A DNA stretch of 64,000 nt from Gnetum montanum (GCA_015680685.1 MNCI01002328.1:49769-113768), one strand, 5' to 3'. Positions 1 to 13,600 are shown, counted from the first letter of the stretch. Translations and numbers: made by a program. Notes: a model not told the origin generated them from the letters alone.

Positions 1-53
1 GAAAGTTGTCTTTCATTCATCACTAGGCTTGATTTGGATTTGATGGTAACCAC

Positions 54-287
54 TTACAAATTAATTTTGCTAAAAATCTTTACATTGGTAAGGATATTAA
101 GAATATCATCCATCTTTGGAATAGGAAACTTGTACCTCATTGTTATCTTATTCATTATTCTATAATCAATGCACATCCTCCATTCATTGTTATTCTTCTT
201 TAGCATAAGGATTTCTAGAACTAAACAAGTTGAAATGGATTTTCTTACAAAGCCATTTGCAAGTAACTCCTCTACTTGCCTTTGCAA
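54..287 (-). pseudogene. Ty3/gypsy reverse transcriptase N-terminal fragment
   Basis: The frame carries EWRMCIDYRIMNKIT followed by YKFPIPKMDDIL and IFSKINL, the standard gypsy RT fingers block (W-R-M-C-x-D-x-R-x-x-N, then F-P-I-P-x-x-D-D, then F-S-K-I-D-L, with the usual D now N). Catalytic YxDD is not in the window. Confidence 0.85.
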
Positions 288-796
288 TTCTACATGCTAA
301 TTAGGTGCCATCCAATATGCTCTCTCATTTGGGATGGTAGCACCAAGGATGAAATCAATTCGATGCTAAACATTTCTCATTGGTGGCAATCCATCTAATT
401 CCCAATTGAACATCTTGGAAAATTACTCCTCCAAGCCTAGCACACCTATTGGAAGTTCTACATGCACATCATCACAGTTAGAAGTAACAATTGATATAAC
501 AACAAAACCAAAACTAGTTTCATCATGTTCCTTAATGTATTCATCCTCTCCTAGAAGAATTAAGGAATCATTAAGTAGGCTTTGGTGCCTCACTTATTTA
601 ATTGTCATAGGAATTAACTCATGGATTTCATCAGGCCTAAATACACTTCATACATTGCTAGCTCTATCAAATTAAACACCATTGTCAAAACTCCATGGTC
701 TACCAAGAATTGCATTAGCATAGTCAATTGGAAGTACATCACATTTTACAACATTATGAAAACTTCTAATTTTAAATTCCAAAACATGTTTCCCTC

Positions 797-1045
797 TCAC
801 CTCTTGACAGTAATCCCTAGATAATCAATATACCTTGTAGGAGGATTAGTTTCCAAACCCAATCTAGTAACTACTCTAGTTGAAATAATATTTTCTTGGG
901 CTTCTCCATTAATCAAAATATGAATCCATCCCTTAATAAGCAAACATCTAGTCCTAATCCAAAACAACAATTTTCTAGCAAGATTGTCTCCTCTATTTAC
1001 ATTCCTCATGAATGCACAAGAATTTAATTCAAAAAAATTTCTCAA
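797..1045 (-). pseudogene. Gypsy retropepsin-like segment, catalytic site degraded
   Basis: The frame includes ILINGEAQENIISTRVVTRLGLETNP, here cited only as its key parts: the usual I-D-G-G/S active-site position reads I-N-G-E, followed by the well-kept ENIIST and VVTRLGLE stretches. Loss of the catalytic Asp indicates a dead protease. Confidence 0.65.
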
Positions 1046-1099
1046 TCTTAGAAGAATTAGGATTACCTCTTTGAAGAGCTTGGTTAGTTATTCCTTTGC

Positions 1100-1393
1100 T
1101 TAGATGGTTTGCACATCCTTGCCTTTAGTTTCCTTGTAAAGTGGACACTTCCATTGCTTGTATTCATATTCTCCACACTTGAAGCAGTAAATCTTTGATG
1201 AGTTTCTACCTTGACCCTTGCCTTCCTTGCCTTGGTTCTTCTTGGCCTTGCCCTTATCATCATCCTTCTTAGTCTTCTTGTCATGGTTTCCCTCTTTGTC
1301 TTCACATTTGAATAATCCCTTGTTCTTTCCCTTAGAAGCTTGTTTTGGCATATTCTCAAATTCACTTAATTTCTTTTCTTCCTTGATTACCAA
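1100..1393 (-). pseudogene. Gypsy gag nucleocapsid fragment with a broken CCHC knuckle
   Basis: A Lys-rich basic stretch (DKKTKKDDDKGKAKKNQGK) leads to YCFKCGEYEYKQWKCP. Spacing is that of a C-x2-C-x4-H-x4-C knuckle, but the His position is Tyr. The 1084-1365 minus frame overlapping it is a shadow. Confidence 0.75.
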
Positions 1394-2317
1394 ATCATAA
1401 GTCTCATCAAGAGTTTGTGGCTCATAGAATGATAACTCCTACTAATATGTCATTTTGAGACCTTCTAGAAAGATTAAAACCTATTCATATTCCTCCCACT
1501 TTACCTTAGTTTGATAGAATAATTCACAAAATTTGATGTAAAACTCCTTAACATCTTTGTCACCTTGCCTTAGGAATTTCAACTTCATGATTGTCTCTTG
1601 CCTTTGACAAGACTGTTCAAATTTTCTTCTTAACCTATATTTTATCATATTTCAATATTTGATGGGTTGGCCATTTTATCATTCATAACCTTAGAACTCC
1701 TTTTTCCCACTAAGTAGAAGCCATACCTTCTAGTATAGACTCAATAATAGGTATCCTTAATTAATTGGGTACCTCTTCCAACTTGAAATATTTGTCAAGT
1801 GCCTTTAGCCAACTTAAGAAAGCATTGGTGCCATCTACACCATTGAAAGTCTTCAGTTCTACATACAAAAGTGTGGTAGCATTTCTGAATCCTCTAAAAA
1901 GTCATACTTTATCCTCATCATCAAGCTTGTCATGGGAAGAAGTTGTTGCTAGCAATGAAGCTCTTGAAACCCTAATATGAGGAAGTGAATTCCCTCTTAT
2001 TGGAATCCTTGGCTAATGAGTTTCAACACTCCCATAGTTGGATTATCCTTCTTCATCATCTACTCCCCCTTCACTAGGCTAAGAAACTTCTTTATTACCA
2101 TTTGAACATGAATGCTCATCATCTTCACAAATATAAATATGGCTAGGACCTATATTCTGGGCTACCTTGGCATTAATCTCATCCAATCAAGCAATTATTA
2201 GTTGACAAGCAGATTTCATGCTCTTCATGTATCTATTTAGGGCTTAAACATGTTTCTTCTTAAACACCATCTAGATTTGATAGAAATCCATAAGCAAATT
2301 TTTCACCAATAATTAAT

Positions 2318-2340
2318 CAAATGCTTTGATACTAATAAAG
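2318..2340 (-). other. Candidate primer-binding site of the gypsy relic
   Basis: On the minus strand this reads TTAGTATCAAAGCATTTG, close to the TGGTATCAGAGC type complementary to initiator tRNA-Met. It lies just upstream of gag and would place the 5' LTR to its right, from about 2341. Confidence 0.4.
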
Positions 2341-3400
2341 TTGGAATAGATTTGGACTTATTAATTTAACCTTAAATTCCAATAAATACAAATATTATGA
2401 AAATAATTCAATATGCTAGAAGATAAGAAAACTAGCTATCTTTAATTAATTTAAGAAGATTACAACAAGGTTTCACAACCCACAAGCATCCATCAATCAC
2501 TCACAAACACTCAACAACATTGCAAAGCATGAGGCTCCATAACCACATAGCAATTGTCCTCAATGCAAGGCACAACCAAATGAAATCAAACTCACAAAAA
2601 TATGAGAGAGACACACACAGGTTAAACAAACACAATTTGACCTTAGAATTGCACATACACTCATACACTCTTACACATGTGCTCTCATGACAATCATCAA
2701 TCCCATCTCTTTCTAATCTCATGTCAAAAACATGAAACAACAATAATATTTATTGAAAATGGAAGATAAAAAATCTAGAAACCTTTTCTCAAGATCCACT
2801 TAAATATTCCTAACTATTTCTAACTTTTTTTGTCTTTTCTCGGTTGATTCCCAATTTGGAATTGCCAATTCAGAAATTTCCCTGACCATATGGTTCATCT
2901 TTAGGCTTGCAAAGACATCTTTCTATGAAACCTGGAATGTAGAAGAGACATCTCTAGCTTTTGGGAGATGTCTCTGCTACATGAAGGATGTTTTTCTTTA
3001 GGCAAAGATGTCTCTAATTTGTGAGAGATGTCTCTGTTACATGAAAGATGTCTTTCTTCTGGCAAAGATGTCTCTAATTTGTGAAAGATGTCTCTGCTAC
3101 ATGAAAGACGTCTTTCTTTTGGCAAAGATGTCTCTAATTTGTGAGAGATGTCTCACCTAAGACATCTTAGTTCTAGGAGAGACATCTCCACTTCCTACTA
3201 GATGTCTTTTGCACTCACCATATGTCTTTTATGAAGACTTCACTCTTGGCTAATATGTCTCTTAGACCTCATAAACATCTTTCTAGTGTCCAAATTGGCA
3301 AAAACCATCTATAGGTGAAGGAAAAGGGGATCAAAAGAGCTGTCCTGCAACATTTCTCTAGTACTAGTAAAAATATACATATGAGCTTCTGTATTTGATC
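2341..3400 (-). other. Possible LTR of the gypsy relic, containing a tandem repeat
   Basis: Inferred from the candidate primer-binding site at its left edge. The far LTR end and a second LTR were not identified, so this is position-based only. The segment contains the 60-bp repeats at 2943-3157. Confidence 0.3.
2943..3157. repeat. 60-bp tandem repeat, about 3.5 units
   Basis: Units start at 2943, 3003, 3063 and 3123 (partial). Each opens near CAAAGATGTCTC and contains several copies of AGATGTCT plus the inverted form AGACATCT nearby. Because 60 is a multiple of 3, the minus strand reads as a 20-residue repeat, but no start or context supports a gene. Related AGATGTCT copies continue loosely to about 3280. 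Confidence 0.9.
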
Positions 3401-3429
3401 ATTTATATCATTGACATTAACTTGAGTTT

Positions 3430-3660
3430 TCATATCCTAAACTTTATATTATTTTTTTCAATGTTTAACTTCAACACAAATTTTTTTATCAAAACCTTTT
3501 TCTTCAATAGCAAAAAATAAGCATTAAATAAATGTCCTTCACTATGGCAAAAGTTACAAAAATTAGGAAAATTATAATATGTAATTGGCAATATACAAGT
3601 CTTTCCTCCTACTTGTAATACCAATTCCTTTTTATAATTGAGAAGGTTGATTTCAACCAT
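3430..3660 (-). pseudogene. Possible LINE ORF1 zinc-knuckle relic
   Basis: The minus-strand frame contains FCNFCHSEGHLFNAYF, i.e. C-x2-C-x4-H then Tyr where the last Cys is expected. This resembles the knuckle in plant L1 ORF1 proteins. It is short, damaged and uncertain. A purine-rich tract (3661-3701) borders it. Confidence 0.35.
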
Positions 3661-3701
3661 AGCAAAAAAAAAGAAAAAAAAAGGAAAAAAAAAAAGAAAA
3701 C

Positions 3702-4199
3702 AATAGATTTCATATGCTTAATGGGATTGATAAAAATAACAATTTTCTATTTAGTTTTCTGAAAAATTAATGATTAGTTTTCTAAAAAATTAATTAAAGG
3801 TTATATAACTCAATAAATATGGAACTTTAATACATCTTTAGATTGAACATCAAAATCTGAAGCCCATTTGTGAAGGATCAACACTGCATGATAAAACTTC
3901 AATTATGAGGTAGGTAATCCAAATTTGAATGAACACATATTGTGATGAATGATCAGCAACCAATGACTCATATGCATCATAGGAAGAACAAAATGAGGTA
4001 TCTTGGTTGCATCAACATTAGTAGAAGAAGGTGTCACACCTTTTTTCTTGTTAGCTTATAAATTTGTATTTTGAAAATTAACAAAAAATTTTTACATCAA
4101 TAAAAAAAAGTAGAATTTTTAACTTTGCTTAAAGAAGTTGGGAGTAACATAGAATCTCCCAGAGGGGAAATCTAAAGAAATAAGATTTGCCAGAAAAAA
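3702..4199. other. Intergenic, nothing recognised
   Basis: AT-rich sequence between the retroelement debris and the AP5M upstream region. No open frame with family motifs and no repeat structure was seen. Confidence 0.5.
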
Positions 4200-4545
4200 A
4201 TTGAAGAGAGAAAAATGACTGTGTATAACAATTACATCCTAAAAGCATTGATTCTTATTTTGATCTTTAATTCTTCCACGTTTTCCTATTGGTTAAAGGG
4301 TTAACCTTTTAGGAGTTTTCCTACCTGCACTAAAAGGCATCTTACATTTACAGGGAATATACATGCGGTAATGCTGGGCAAAATACAAGCTCGCGCCCAT
4401 ATGAATTTCTGGTTCCTGGAAGATTCGGGATTGCAAATTCGTGTGTTATGGGAAGCTAGTATGCTGTCAAAGAGCACGACAGGGAATTCGCTTGAAGTTT
4501 CTGCAAGATCACTAGTAAGAGCCGCAAAAATCAAATATTCCGAAC
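4200..4545 (+). promoter_or_regulatory. Presumed promoter/5' leader of AP5M
   Basis: This stretch directly upstream of the start codon is less AT-rich than its surroundings from about 4350 on. An inverted CCAAT core (ATTGG) lies at 4288-4292. No convincing TATA box was seen. The assignment rests mainly on position. Confidence 0.35.
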
Positions 4546-4610
4546 ATGCATGGTTGCAACATCAGAGCGCTATGGATCCTCAACAATTCCGACACCGTTG
4601 TTTTCTCCAG
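4546..4610 (+). CDS. AP5M: AP5M exon 1 (start codon, residues 1-21 plus 2 nt)
   Basis: The ATG at 4546 opens the frame MHGCNIRALWILNN, which aligns with the conserved start of plant AP5M. The exon ends ...TTCTCCAG before a GTGCCA donor at 4611 (phase 2). A longer reading frame from 4371 lies in a different frame and does not match the family, so 4546 is chosen as the start. Confidence 0.92.
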
Positions 4611-7600
4611 GTGCCATTTTTGCCTGAGCACAGGCTCTGAAACTTGGCTGATTATAAAATATTAGCCAAAGTTTGTTATTCTTCTTTTGGACACTTGATT
4701 TTACCGGTCCCTGTGCTCCCTTCCAATGCAGGAGATTTTCTGTGGTGGAACGACAGTGGCGGATATCATGCGAGAGAGAATTTAAAGATTCCGAAAATGA
4801 CTTGTCCAGCTACTTCTTACGTAGTCGCCTTCCGACCGATGCCGAAATCACTAATGCTTTCATTGATAGAAAGATGAGGTAATGCTACTCTATTTCGCAT
4901 CATTTTATTGGATTATAATTGGCATATTATTGCGTCTGTTGGATGATTTCATCATTTGAACAAACTTCCAACGCCAGTGTTTCTTAAGACACAGGTTCTC
5001 TCGTGGCTGCGTTTTTGGTAATTCAGTTTTTTTATCTTCAACTTAGACCCCAAATATAAACATAGACCCCAAAGAATAACCATAACTGTCAGTGTTTAAT
5101 TTGATCCAAACATCACTCTCTTTAATGACAATTATAAACTTAACAATACGGTTAGTCATCAACAAGTTTTAATTTAAATTTTTTAATTCAGCAAACTTGC
5201 GTTTTGCTGGTTATTGATTCCTAGGTTAAATTTCTTAATTCAACAATACAATAGCAACTTTTGCGATTGGGAACAAATGTTAGAGCTCAACGAAAATAAA
5301 ACAAACCATACACCAAAACCATAATAGAAAGGCAAGCATCAAAAACTAAGTTTCAAGCCCTACAACCCTGGGCAAATACTCAATCTAGCAATTTTGTTAC
5401 ACTTGTCTCAATTAATACAATTAATACATGTGGTAGTTTATAAGTTAACCTAAGGTTCATTGAACCTGGATATATTCTCTGATCGCCGGAAATTTCCTGA
5501 GAAATCTAGTGCATAATAACGTTATTATTGCTATCTACTCCCAACAATCACCCCTTCAATGCCAACACAAGGGACAAACTTGGGAACGCATCCCATTAAC
5601 CCAGATGCTATCTCAAAATGTCATGTGGAAACAATATGTACCTGTATTGTAAAAACAGCTCACAAGAACAGTCTATTCTGTAAAAATAGCAATGAACTTT
5701 TTGTTTGGGTGTAGCCACTCAAAGAGATTAGGCTTTTGTTCATCCATTGACTCTCCTAGGATGCTGCTTGGTAGAATGAGCATTGAAGTTTTGGGTGATG
5801 ATGATCCTAGCAATGAACCTTTTGTAGAAACTATCGCCAAAAAAATTACGGAAAGAGAACAGAAATAGAAAAATGAGAAACAACACACCAGTATACATGT
5901 GAAAAATCCCAACAGGAAAAACTAGGGAAAGCAGTATAGAGCTCTTGTATTAAAGCAAACCAAGTTCTAAGTACAACAGCCATCCAAGCCCCACCAAACA
6001 CACTAAATATATACAACCAATATTCTTTTATAGCCTTTAATAAGGGTTTCTATGATCCCTTGGGAGTTTCCAAACTTACTTTTTCAGTTATATATGGAAC
6101 CTTTTAGATTCCCTTGTATATCATACAAAAGAAGTAACCCTAAATATTACTAGGGATAAGACAGCTTTTTTAACAAGAACTTTTTAGAAGCACAAAGATT
6201 TGGCTTTATTTTAATATTTCTTTCCCTTGAAGACAAATATTTGGCTAATCTTCAAGAATAAGAGTTGCATTGCTTTCTTCATAGTGTGGATTTTCTGTAC
6301 ATTTATGAATCCTTATGCTATGGTGTCTTTGATGAAATGGTACTTTATATCCATATGCTTTGTCCTTCTTTAATAAGCTGTATTTTTAACCAAAAAGATT
6401 CACTTTTGCTATCACAAAACACATGATAACTTTTCTATTTAATAATGCCCAAAGATGTTAGAAAACTATGAAGTTACAACAATTTTTTAAAAAGCTTCTG
6501 CTAATGCTATATATTCAGCCTCTGTGGTGGATGAAGTAATGCTATATATTCAGCCTCTGTGGTGGATGAAGTAACCGATGATTGTAAGCTTGACAACCGC
6601 CTACCAACACCTCCAGCAAAGATAAATGCATACCCTCTAGTAGACCACCTAGTGTCCAAATCAATATCAAAATTTGTATAAAAACAATTTTTTTCCTTTG
6701 AATCTCCAAATTGTAGCTTGTAAGGTTAGCTCCTTTATTGAATCTCTTGGGCTGGCTTGAGTATTCCTGTGGCTTCTTGGAAGGTCGATTTTGCTGCTGC
6801 TGTTTTGGGATTGGTTTTTGGGGATTGTTTGGCTGATTCAAGGGACTGTTTTCTTTGATTTTGTGAGGGGATTTTGGCAGCACCTTAGGCCTGCAATTTG
6901 AAGCTGATTTCTTGAGGCTATTTGCTAGACAACAACCCAACTTTGAGATGTCTTCTCCCTCCCCAAATTGGTCAAGTTCAACCTTAAAGGTGTGTGTTTC
7001 AAACTCTTGTTGTACAAAATTTTTAGTAGGTGTTTGAAGTTGTGTTGGCTTGGACAAGTGAGGATTATTTCATGAAGGCATGTGAGATTTCTTATTAGTT
7101 GTGAGTCATGCATAGAATGTTTTATGCTTATGAGTTAGCATTTTCTTGCGTCATGTGCACTTGGTATTTCATGTTTTTGGGATCGTTTTCATTTTATAAA
7201 AGCAATGTTCCCCATCATTCTATTCAATGCTGGTGATCTCTTTTGTGGACTATAAGGGCTTAGTTCTTGGAGGTGCTTGATGGTGTTAGCCCCTACCATT
7301 TTATCCAACCCTAGTGTTCTTCTTGTGTGGGCTATAAGATGCTATAGGGTTGGAAAGACTTGGTTTAGCATAGCTGGATGGCCAAAGGGTCCATGGAGTA
7401 CTCATTTTAATTTTTTTTAAAAAAGCTATGCATATTGAGGATTTTTGGTGTCTTTTGTTAAGTGCACATGTTCTGTTTAGTTGATCATTTTTGGGTCAGT
7501 TTTGAGGGGTTTCTAAGAGAGTTTTCATGTCTTAAATCATTGTTAAATGGTCCTTTGTTCAAACCTACCTTTCTCTCAATGTGAAAATATGAGAGACTGG

Positions 7601-10600
7601 AAAATTTATTAACAAAGATTTCAAATTTTGGAACTATGTTAATCTGTCATTGTGTTTAAGCTTAGTACATACCAGATTTTATTATTGTTTCTCTTTTCCA
7701 TATTGCACATGAGCACATGAGATTTTGTTTGTTTGCTACTCCATAAAATCAGAATTTTGATTATTTAACAATGTCTGCCCCTAGTATAAAGACTGCCATT
7801 CTTTTTCTCTTTTTGTTATTATCTAGTGTTTACTGTTTTCTGCCATTTTTAAAAATAATGGTAAAAATGGAAATGACAACCGTCACACATAGAATCTGCC
7901 TCTGTTTCTCCTTTTTTCAAGAAGGCATGAAGAGGATATCTATACTCTGTATTAGCCTGAGAAATATTAAAAAAAGAGGACTTTTACTGTTATTATTATT
8001 TTTTTGTGGCCTTATGTTATTGTTGGTTGGGAAGCTCCCTTCCAAGGGGAGACCTCTCCCTGGTTTTTGAATCTTGGTCACATCTGTACATATGTTGACT
8101 TTTAATTGAATTTATACCTGACCTTTTTCCAAGAAAAAAATGACTGATATTGTAGAGCCTGAAAGATAAAAAAAAACAAAACAAAACCTTGTTAAATCAC
8201 AATTCTCATGAACTGTGTGGATTATAATTTCAGATTTATTTTTAGGCACTCTGTCTCCGTTAAACATATATTTTCAGGCTTCGATAAGTCATTCATTACA
8301 TGAATGTTTTGTACATTTTTTCATAGTTAGATTTTCCACTCACGCAAAGTAAATATTGTTTATTTATTTTTGCTTCATTATGCTAACCACATTTATTTAT
8401 CAGCAATTATATTCTTTTATTTGTGCAAAGAAAAAAAAAAGAAAATATATATGTGATCATGGATGTTTATTTGTTTTCCATAAAATTAACCCACGTGAAT
8501 TATGATTAGAAGTCCTTTGGGCCCTAGGATAAACAATTTATCTAAACTCATGGTTTTTTTTAAGAGAAGGTTAGGAATATATTATAGCTACAAAAACAAG
8601 TCATACAAACAAGAAGGGGACAACCCCCATTGAGGGGGAAAAACCAACATCCCCAACCCCTACAAAAGTAGAAAGGGGATGATTAAGACAAACCAAAGAG
8701 AATGAAACAATGTCCCATGGCAAGGGAAGTATGCAAAAACAATCGATACTTGGGCTCCCATTCTCAAAACCCCATCCCAAAAAACCGATGGACTGTACTA
8801 GACATCCCTTTTGGATTCTTGTGAACTTTGTCATCATATGGGTTGGGGGAGCTGTTGGAAAAATGAAGACAAATACATTAATTGTTGTATTTCCTTTTAT
8901 GTTGCATTTGATGTGGGGATGTGTTTTATCCCACATGTATTAGGATTGGGGTTTGGTCCTAATGTTTCCTCATATATAGGGGGCTTGGTGTTTTATCCCA
9001 CATGTATTAGGATTGGGGTTTGGTCCTCATGTTTCTTCATAAATAGAAGGCTTGGGGTAGCCTTTAGTGTGTGCTTCAAAGTGAAAGCATTGTATCAAGG
9101 TTTTACCTTGGAGACGTGAGTCTTGTTGGTGTTGATCTGAGATCTGTTGGAATAACAGATTGTGTGTTTGAAAAGTTGCAAGGACGGCTTGTGTCCTTAA
9201 GATTTGAGAAGAATAGAAGGTAGATCAGCATTGTTGTGGAAGTAGGGTAAAAGGGGACCGAACCACGTAACTCTCTCTGTGTTCTTGTGCTATTTCCTTT
9301 TTACTGTTTTCATTCTGTTATCACAACAAATGTTTGCTAGAGTTTGGAATGTTTTGAGAGTGGTTTATAGTGTTTCTTACAGTGCAATATTTTGCCTCTA
9401 ATGATTTATTCAGATCTGTAGGGTTTTTAATAATTTCTCTAGAGCATTTGTAGTGTGTTTTCAGATCTAATTGTTTTCAGATCTGATTATAACAACTGGT
9501 ATCGGAGCAAGGTTTAAAAAGATGGAGAGGCTGCAAACAACGGAAAGATTGGTAGGAAGAAATTGGAACGTTTGGAGCATTTTGATGAAGGCTGTTTTAG
9601 CACAAAAGGATTGCCAAGAGGCCCTAGATCCCTCTCAACCAGCAGGAATGTCAACTGCTGATTGGAGGAAAATTAAGACTAGGGCATTGTCTTTCATTCA
9701 TCCTACCTTAAGCAATGGGATTTTGGCCTCAATCAAATCGGATATGGATCCGCATGATCTGTGGCAAACGCTGAAGAATAGGTTTGACAAAGTATCAGGT
9801 TTGAATACCTTTCACATTTATCAGAAAGTTTTTAGATGCCTGAAGAGATCTGATGTGTCTTTTCAAGATCATTTGGATGAGATGATGGGAAATCTGGATA
9901 AGTTGGAGGAATATAAAATTGTTATTCTAGATCTAGTTAAATCCTATGCTTAGTTAGACTCCTTACCTGATTCCTGGTCTGCAATTGTGACATCTATTAC
10001 TACTTCTATGCGTGTTTCATCTATGACATTTGAATATGTTGTGTCTACCCATCAGGATTCAAAAGGAAGAGTAGATGAATCTTTTAGATCTGGAAATGTT
10101 CATGTAGCAGAGGAAAGAGGTAGAAGTAGGAGACATTTTCCAAGTAGGGGGAGTATCACGGACAGAGGAGTATCACATGGCAGAACTCAAACTCAAGAAT
10201 GCTGGTACTGCAAGAAGAAAGGTCATTTGAAGAAGGATTGCTTTGCATGGAAAGCACAGAAAAATAAAGGAAAAGGAAAGGAGAAGAAGTCAGAAGAAGG
10301 AACATCAGAGGTACATGTAGCTGATGAAAACGTCAGTTTTCTGATTCAAGAGCAATGTACAATGGTGGCAGATGGATGTAGCAGTGACATCTGGTTGATT
10401 GACTCAGGTGCCTCCTTTCATATTTGTCCAGATAAGTCTTGTTTTGCATCTTATCATAAAGTTGAATCTAGTTTTGTATATGCTGCTAATGAAAAAGCTT
10501 AAAAAGTTCTTGGAATTGGAAGTATAAATTTGCATCAAGCAGGGATGCCAAAGGTGACAATAGATAACGTTAGACATGTTCCTGAAGTTACAAAGAAGTT

Positions 10601-13600
10601 GATTTCAGCTCCACAGCTGGATGGTTCAGGTTTGAATTTCAGTAGTGGAGGTGGGCATTGGAAGATTTCCAAGGGAATCATGACCATTCTGAAAGGAAAG
10701 AAGGAGGGCAGCTTATATACATTGATGGCAGATTCATGCAACTCTATTGCAACAGTTTCTGATACAGAAAATTCTGAAGTATGGCATAGACGTCTTGGAC
10801 ACATTGGCTGGTCAAGCTTAAAGGTACTTCAAAATCAGACTCTCATTCTTGTATTTTCTTATGCTCAAACTGATTGCAAAGACTGTTTAGTTGGAAAATC
10901 TAAGAGAGTAAACTTTCGTAGGGATTTGGAAAGCAAAAAAAAAAATATGTTAGAATTTGTTTATTTTGATGTTTGTGGTCCTATGAATCCCATTTCTCTT
11001 GGTGGATCTATTTATTTTGTAACTTTCATAGATGATTGTACAAGGAAGGTTTGGGTTTATATGCTGAAATCAAAAGATGAAGTGTTTTCAGTTTTCAAAA
11101 CATTTGTTGCAAGAGTAGAAAATGAAACAGGTCTGAAAATAAAATGTTTACAAACTGATAATGGTGGGGAGTACACTTTTAAAGTATTTGCTGATTTTTG
11201 CAACATCAAAGGAATTAGGCACATTCGTACCCCTCCTGGTACACCACAGGAAAATGGAGTTGCTGAAAGATGCAACAGAACATTGCTGGATCGTGCTAGA
11301 ACAATGGTTTCAGGTGCAGGCCTACCTAAGACATTTTGGGGAGAGGCAGTTATGACTGCTGCATATTTGGTGAACAGGTCTCCACATTCTTCAATTGATA
11401 ATGCTGTTCCAGAAGTTGTTTGGAAAGGTAAAAACATTTCATACAGTCATTTAAGAGTTTTTGGATGTGAGGCATTTATGCATATTCCAAAGGAAAACAG
11501 AACTAAGATGGAAGACAGGGCTAAAAGTTGCATATTTGTTGGATATGGAGAAGATGAGTTAGGATTCAGACTTTGGGATCCTGAATTGAAACGTGTAGTG
11601 AGATCAAGGGACGTTAAATTCAGAGAAAATGTGATGTTTAGTGAGCTGCAAAAGAAAGACAAGGACAGAAATGGCTCAGAAAGCATAAGGACTCCTCTTA
11701 GCGTGACTGAAGAAATTGAAAATGATGAAACTCATGGATTTGCCAGATCTAGAAACGTTGGACAACATGCTGAAAGTACTTGGCAGCAAGCTGAGAACTT
11801 AGGACAGCAAGGAGAAAATGCAGGACAGCAAGAAAATGAGGTAGAAGATGATGAACAAGAAGCTACATATGTGTCTCATTGGGTTAGAAGGTCAACCAGA
11901 ACTACCAAACCTCCTGACAGGTACTCTCCCTCATTGAATTATGTACTTTACAGCGATCATGGTGAACCAGAAACAGTGAAGGAAGCCATGACATGTGTTG
12001 ATGCCACAAAGTGGAAGGTAGCTATGAATGATGAATGGGAATCACTCCAACAGAACAAAACCTGGGAGCTAGTTCAGTTGCCAAAAGGGAGAAAACCCTT
12101 GGAGTGCAGGTGGCTATACAGAATTAAATCAGAGGCATATGGGGAAAAACGTTTCAAGGCTAGGTTGGTGGTGAAAGGCTATGCACAGAAACTAGGTATT
12201 GACTTTCAAGAAATTTTTTCTCTAGTGGTAAAACACTCTTCTATACGTTTAGTTCTATCATTGGTGGCCTGTATGGACTTAGAGTTGGAACAACTTGATA
12301 TAAAAACAACATTCCTCCATGGAGATTTGGAGGAGGAAATTTACATGAAACAGCCAGAAGGGTATGAAGAACAACAAGGTTCAGGTCTGGTTTGTAGACT
12401 GAAAAAGAGTTTATATGGTTTGAAACAAGCCCCTAGGCAGTGGTATAAAAGGTTTGATACTTTCATGAAGAAGCTATCTTATCAGAAAAACAACCTAGAC
12501 CACTGTGTGTATTTTTCTGGAGATATTTCAGGTAAATTTACAGTGTTGTTGTTGTATGTTGATGATATGCTAATTGCTGGAAATGATATAGCAGAGATAA
12601 AACATTTAAAATTGGAAATGGGCAAAGAATTTGCTATGAAAGATTTGGGACAGGCAAAGAAAATTCTTGGTATGAATATTTACAGGGACAGAAAAAGGAA
12701 GAAGCTGTGGTTGAGTCAGGAAGACTACATTGGAAAGGTTCTAAAGCGTTTCAACATGGAGGATGCAAAACCTGTAAGTACACCTTTTTCAGCACAATTT
12801 AATTTATCAAAGAAGGACTGTCCACAGTCAAAAGAGGATTTTGAAAAGGTTAAAAATATCCCATATACTTCTGCTGTTGGGTCATTGATGTATGCCATGG
12901 TTTGTACACGTCCTGATATTGCTTATGCCGTTGGAGTAGTTAGTAGATTTATGACCAACTATGGGTGGAATCACTGGTTAGCTGTCAAATGGATTTTAAA
13001 ATATTTAAAAGGCACAAAAGCGCATTGCTTATGTTTTGGAGATGCTAATCTGCACATTGAAGGCTTTGTAGATGCAAACTTTGCTGTTGATCATGATACA
13101 AGACGATCTTCTACAGGGTACACATTTATTTTTGGTGGTGTAGCAGTGAGTTGGTTGTCACGTCTACAACCACTAGTAACTTTATCTACAACTGAATCAG
13201 AGTACGTAGCCCTCACAGAAGCATGCAAGGAGATGTTATGGATGAAGAGATTTTTGCAGTCTCTTGGATTAAAACAACAAAGGTATGCTGTGTTTTGTGA
13301 TAGTTTGAGTGCAATCCATCTTGCAAAGAATTCTGCCTTTCATGCCAGGACAAAACATATAGATGTCCGATTCCACTTCATAAGAGAAATCATAGAGGAT
13401 GGCTTGGTGCATGTTCAAAAGGTCCATACAAAGCTCAATGTTGCTGATGCTTTAACAAAACCAGTGATAGCTGAAAAACACATTTTCTGTAGGAAGAAGC
13501 TTGGGATAACTGAAGCTTAATCAGAAGTGCACATCTCTTAAAGGCTGGTTGGATTTGTCTTCAAGGGGGAGTTTGTTGGAAAAATGAAGACAAATACATT

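Larger units (their letters stand above)
1..2340 (-). mobile_element. Decayed Ty3/gypsy retrotransposon, gag-PR-RT order, truncated at window start
   Basis: Read on the minus strand from 2340 down, the pieces come in gypsy order: gag with a zinc-knuckle relic (to about 1100), protease-like segment (1045-797) and reverse transcriptase start (287-54). Each is in a short frame separated by stops. The RT palm core, RNase H and integrase would lie left of position 1. Confidence 0.8.

Noticed and set aside
2943-3157. Regular repeats resembling a CRISPR array or a repeat protein gene
   Set aside because: No unique spacers, a eukaryotic context, and no start signal for the 20-residue repeat frame.
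4371-4640. 89-codon frame overlapping the AP5M start
   Set aside because: Wrong frame, no family match, and it would block translation if present in the message; the AP5M start at 4546 explains the region.
11057-11437. Antisense frames inside copia-1
   Set aside because: Shadows of the integrase coding strand; no independent evidence.
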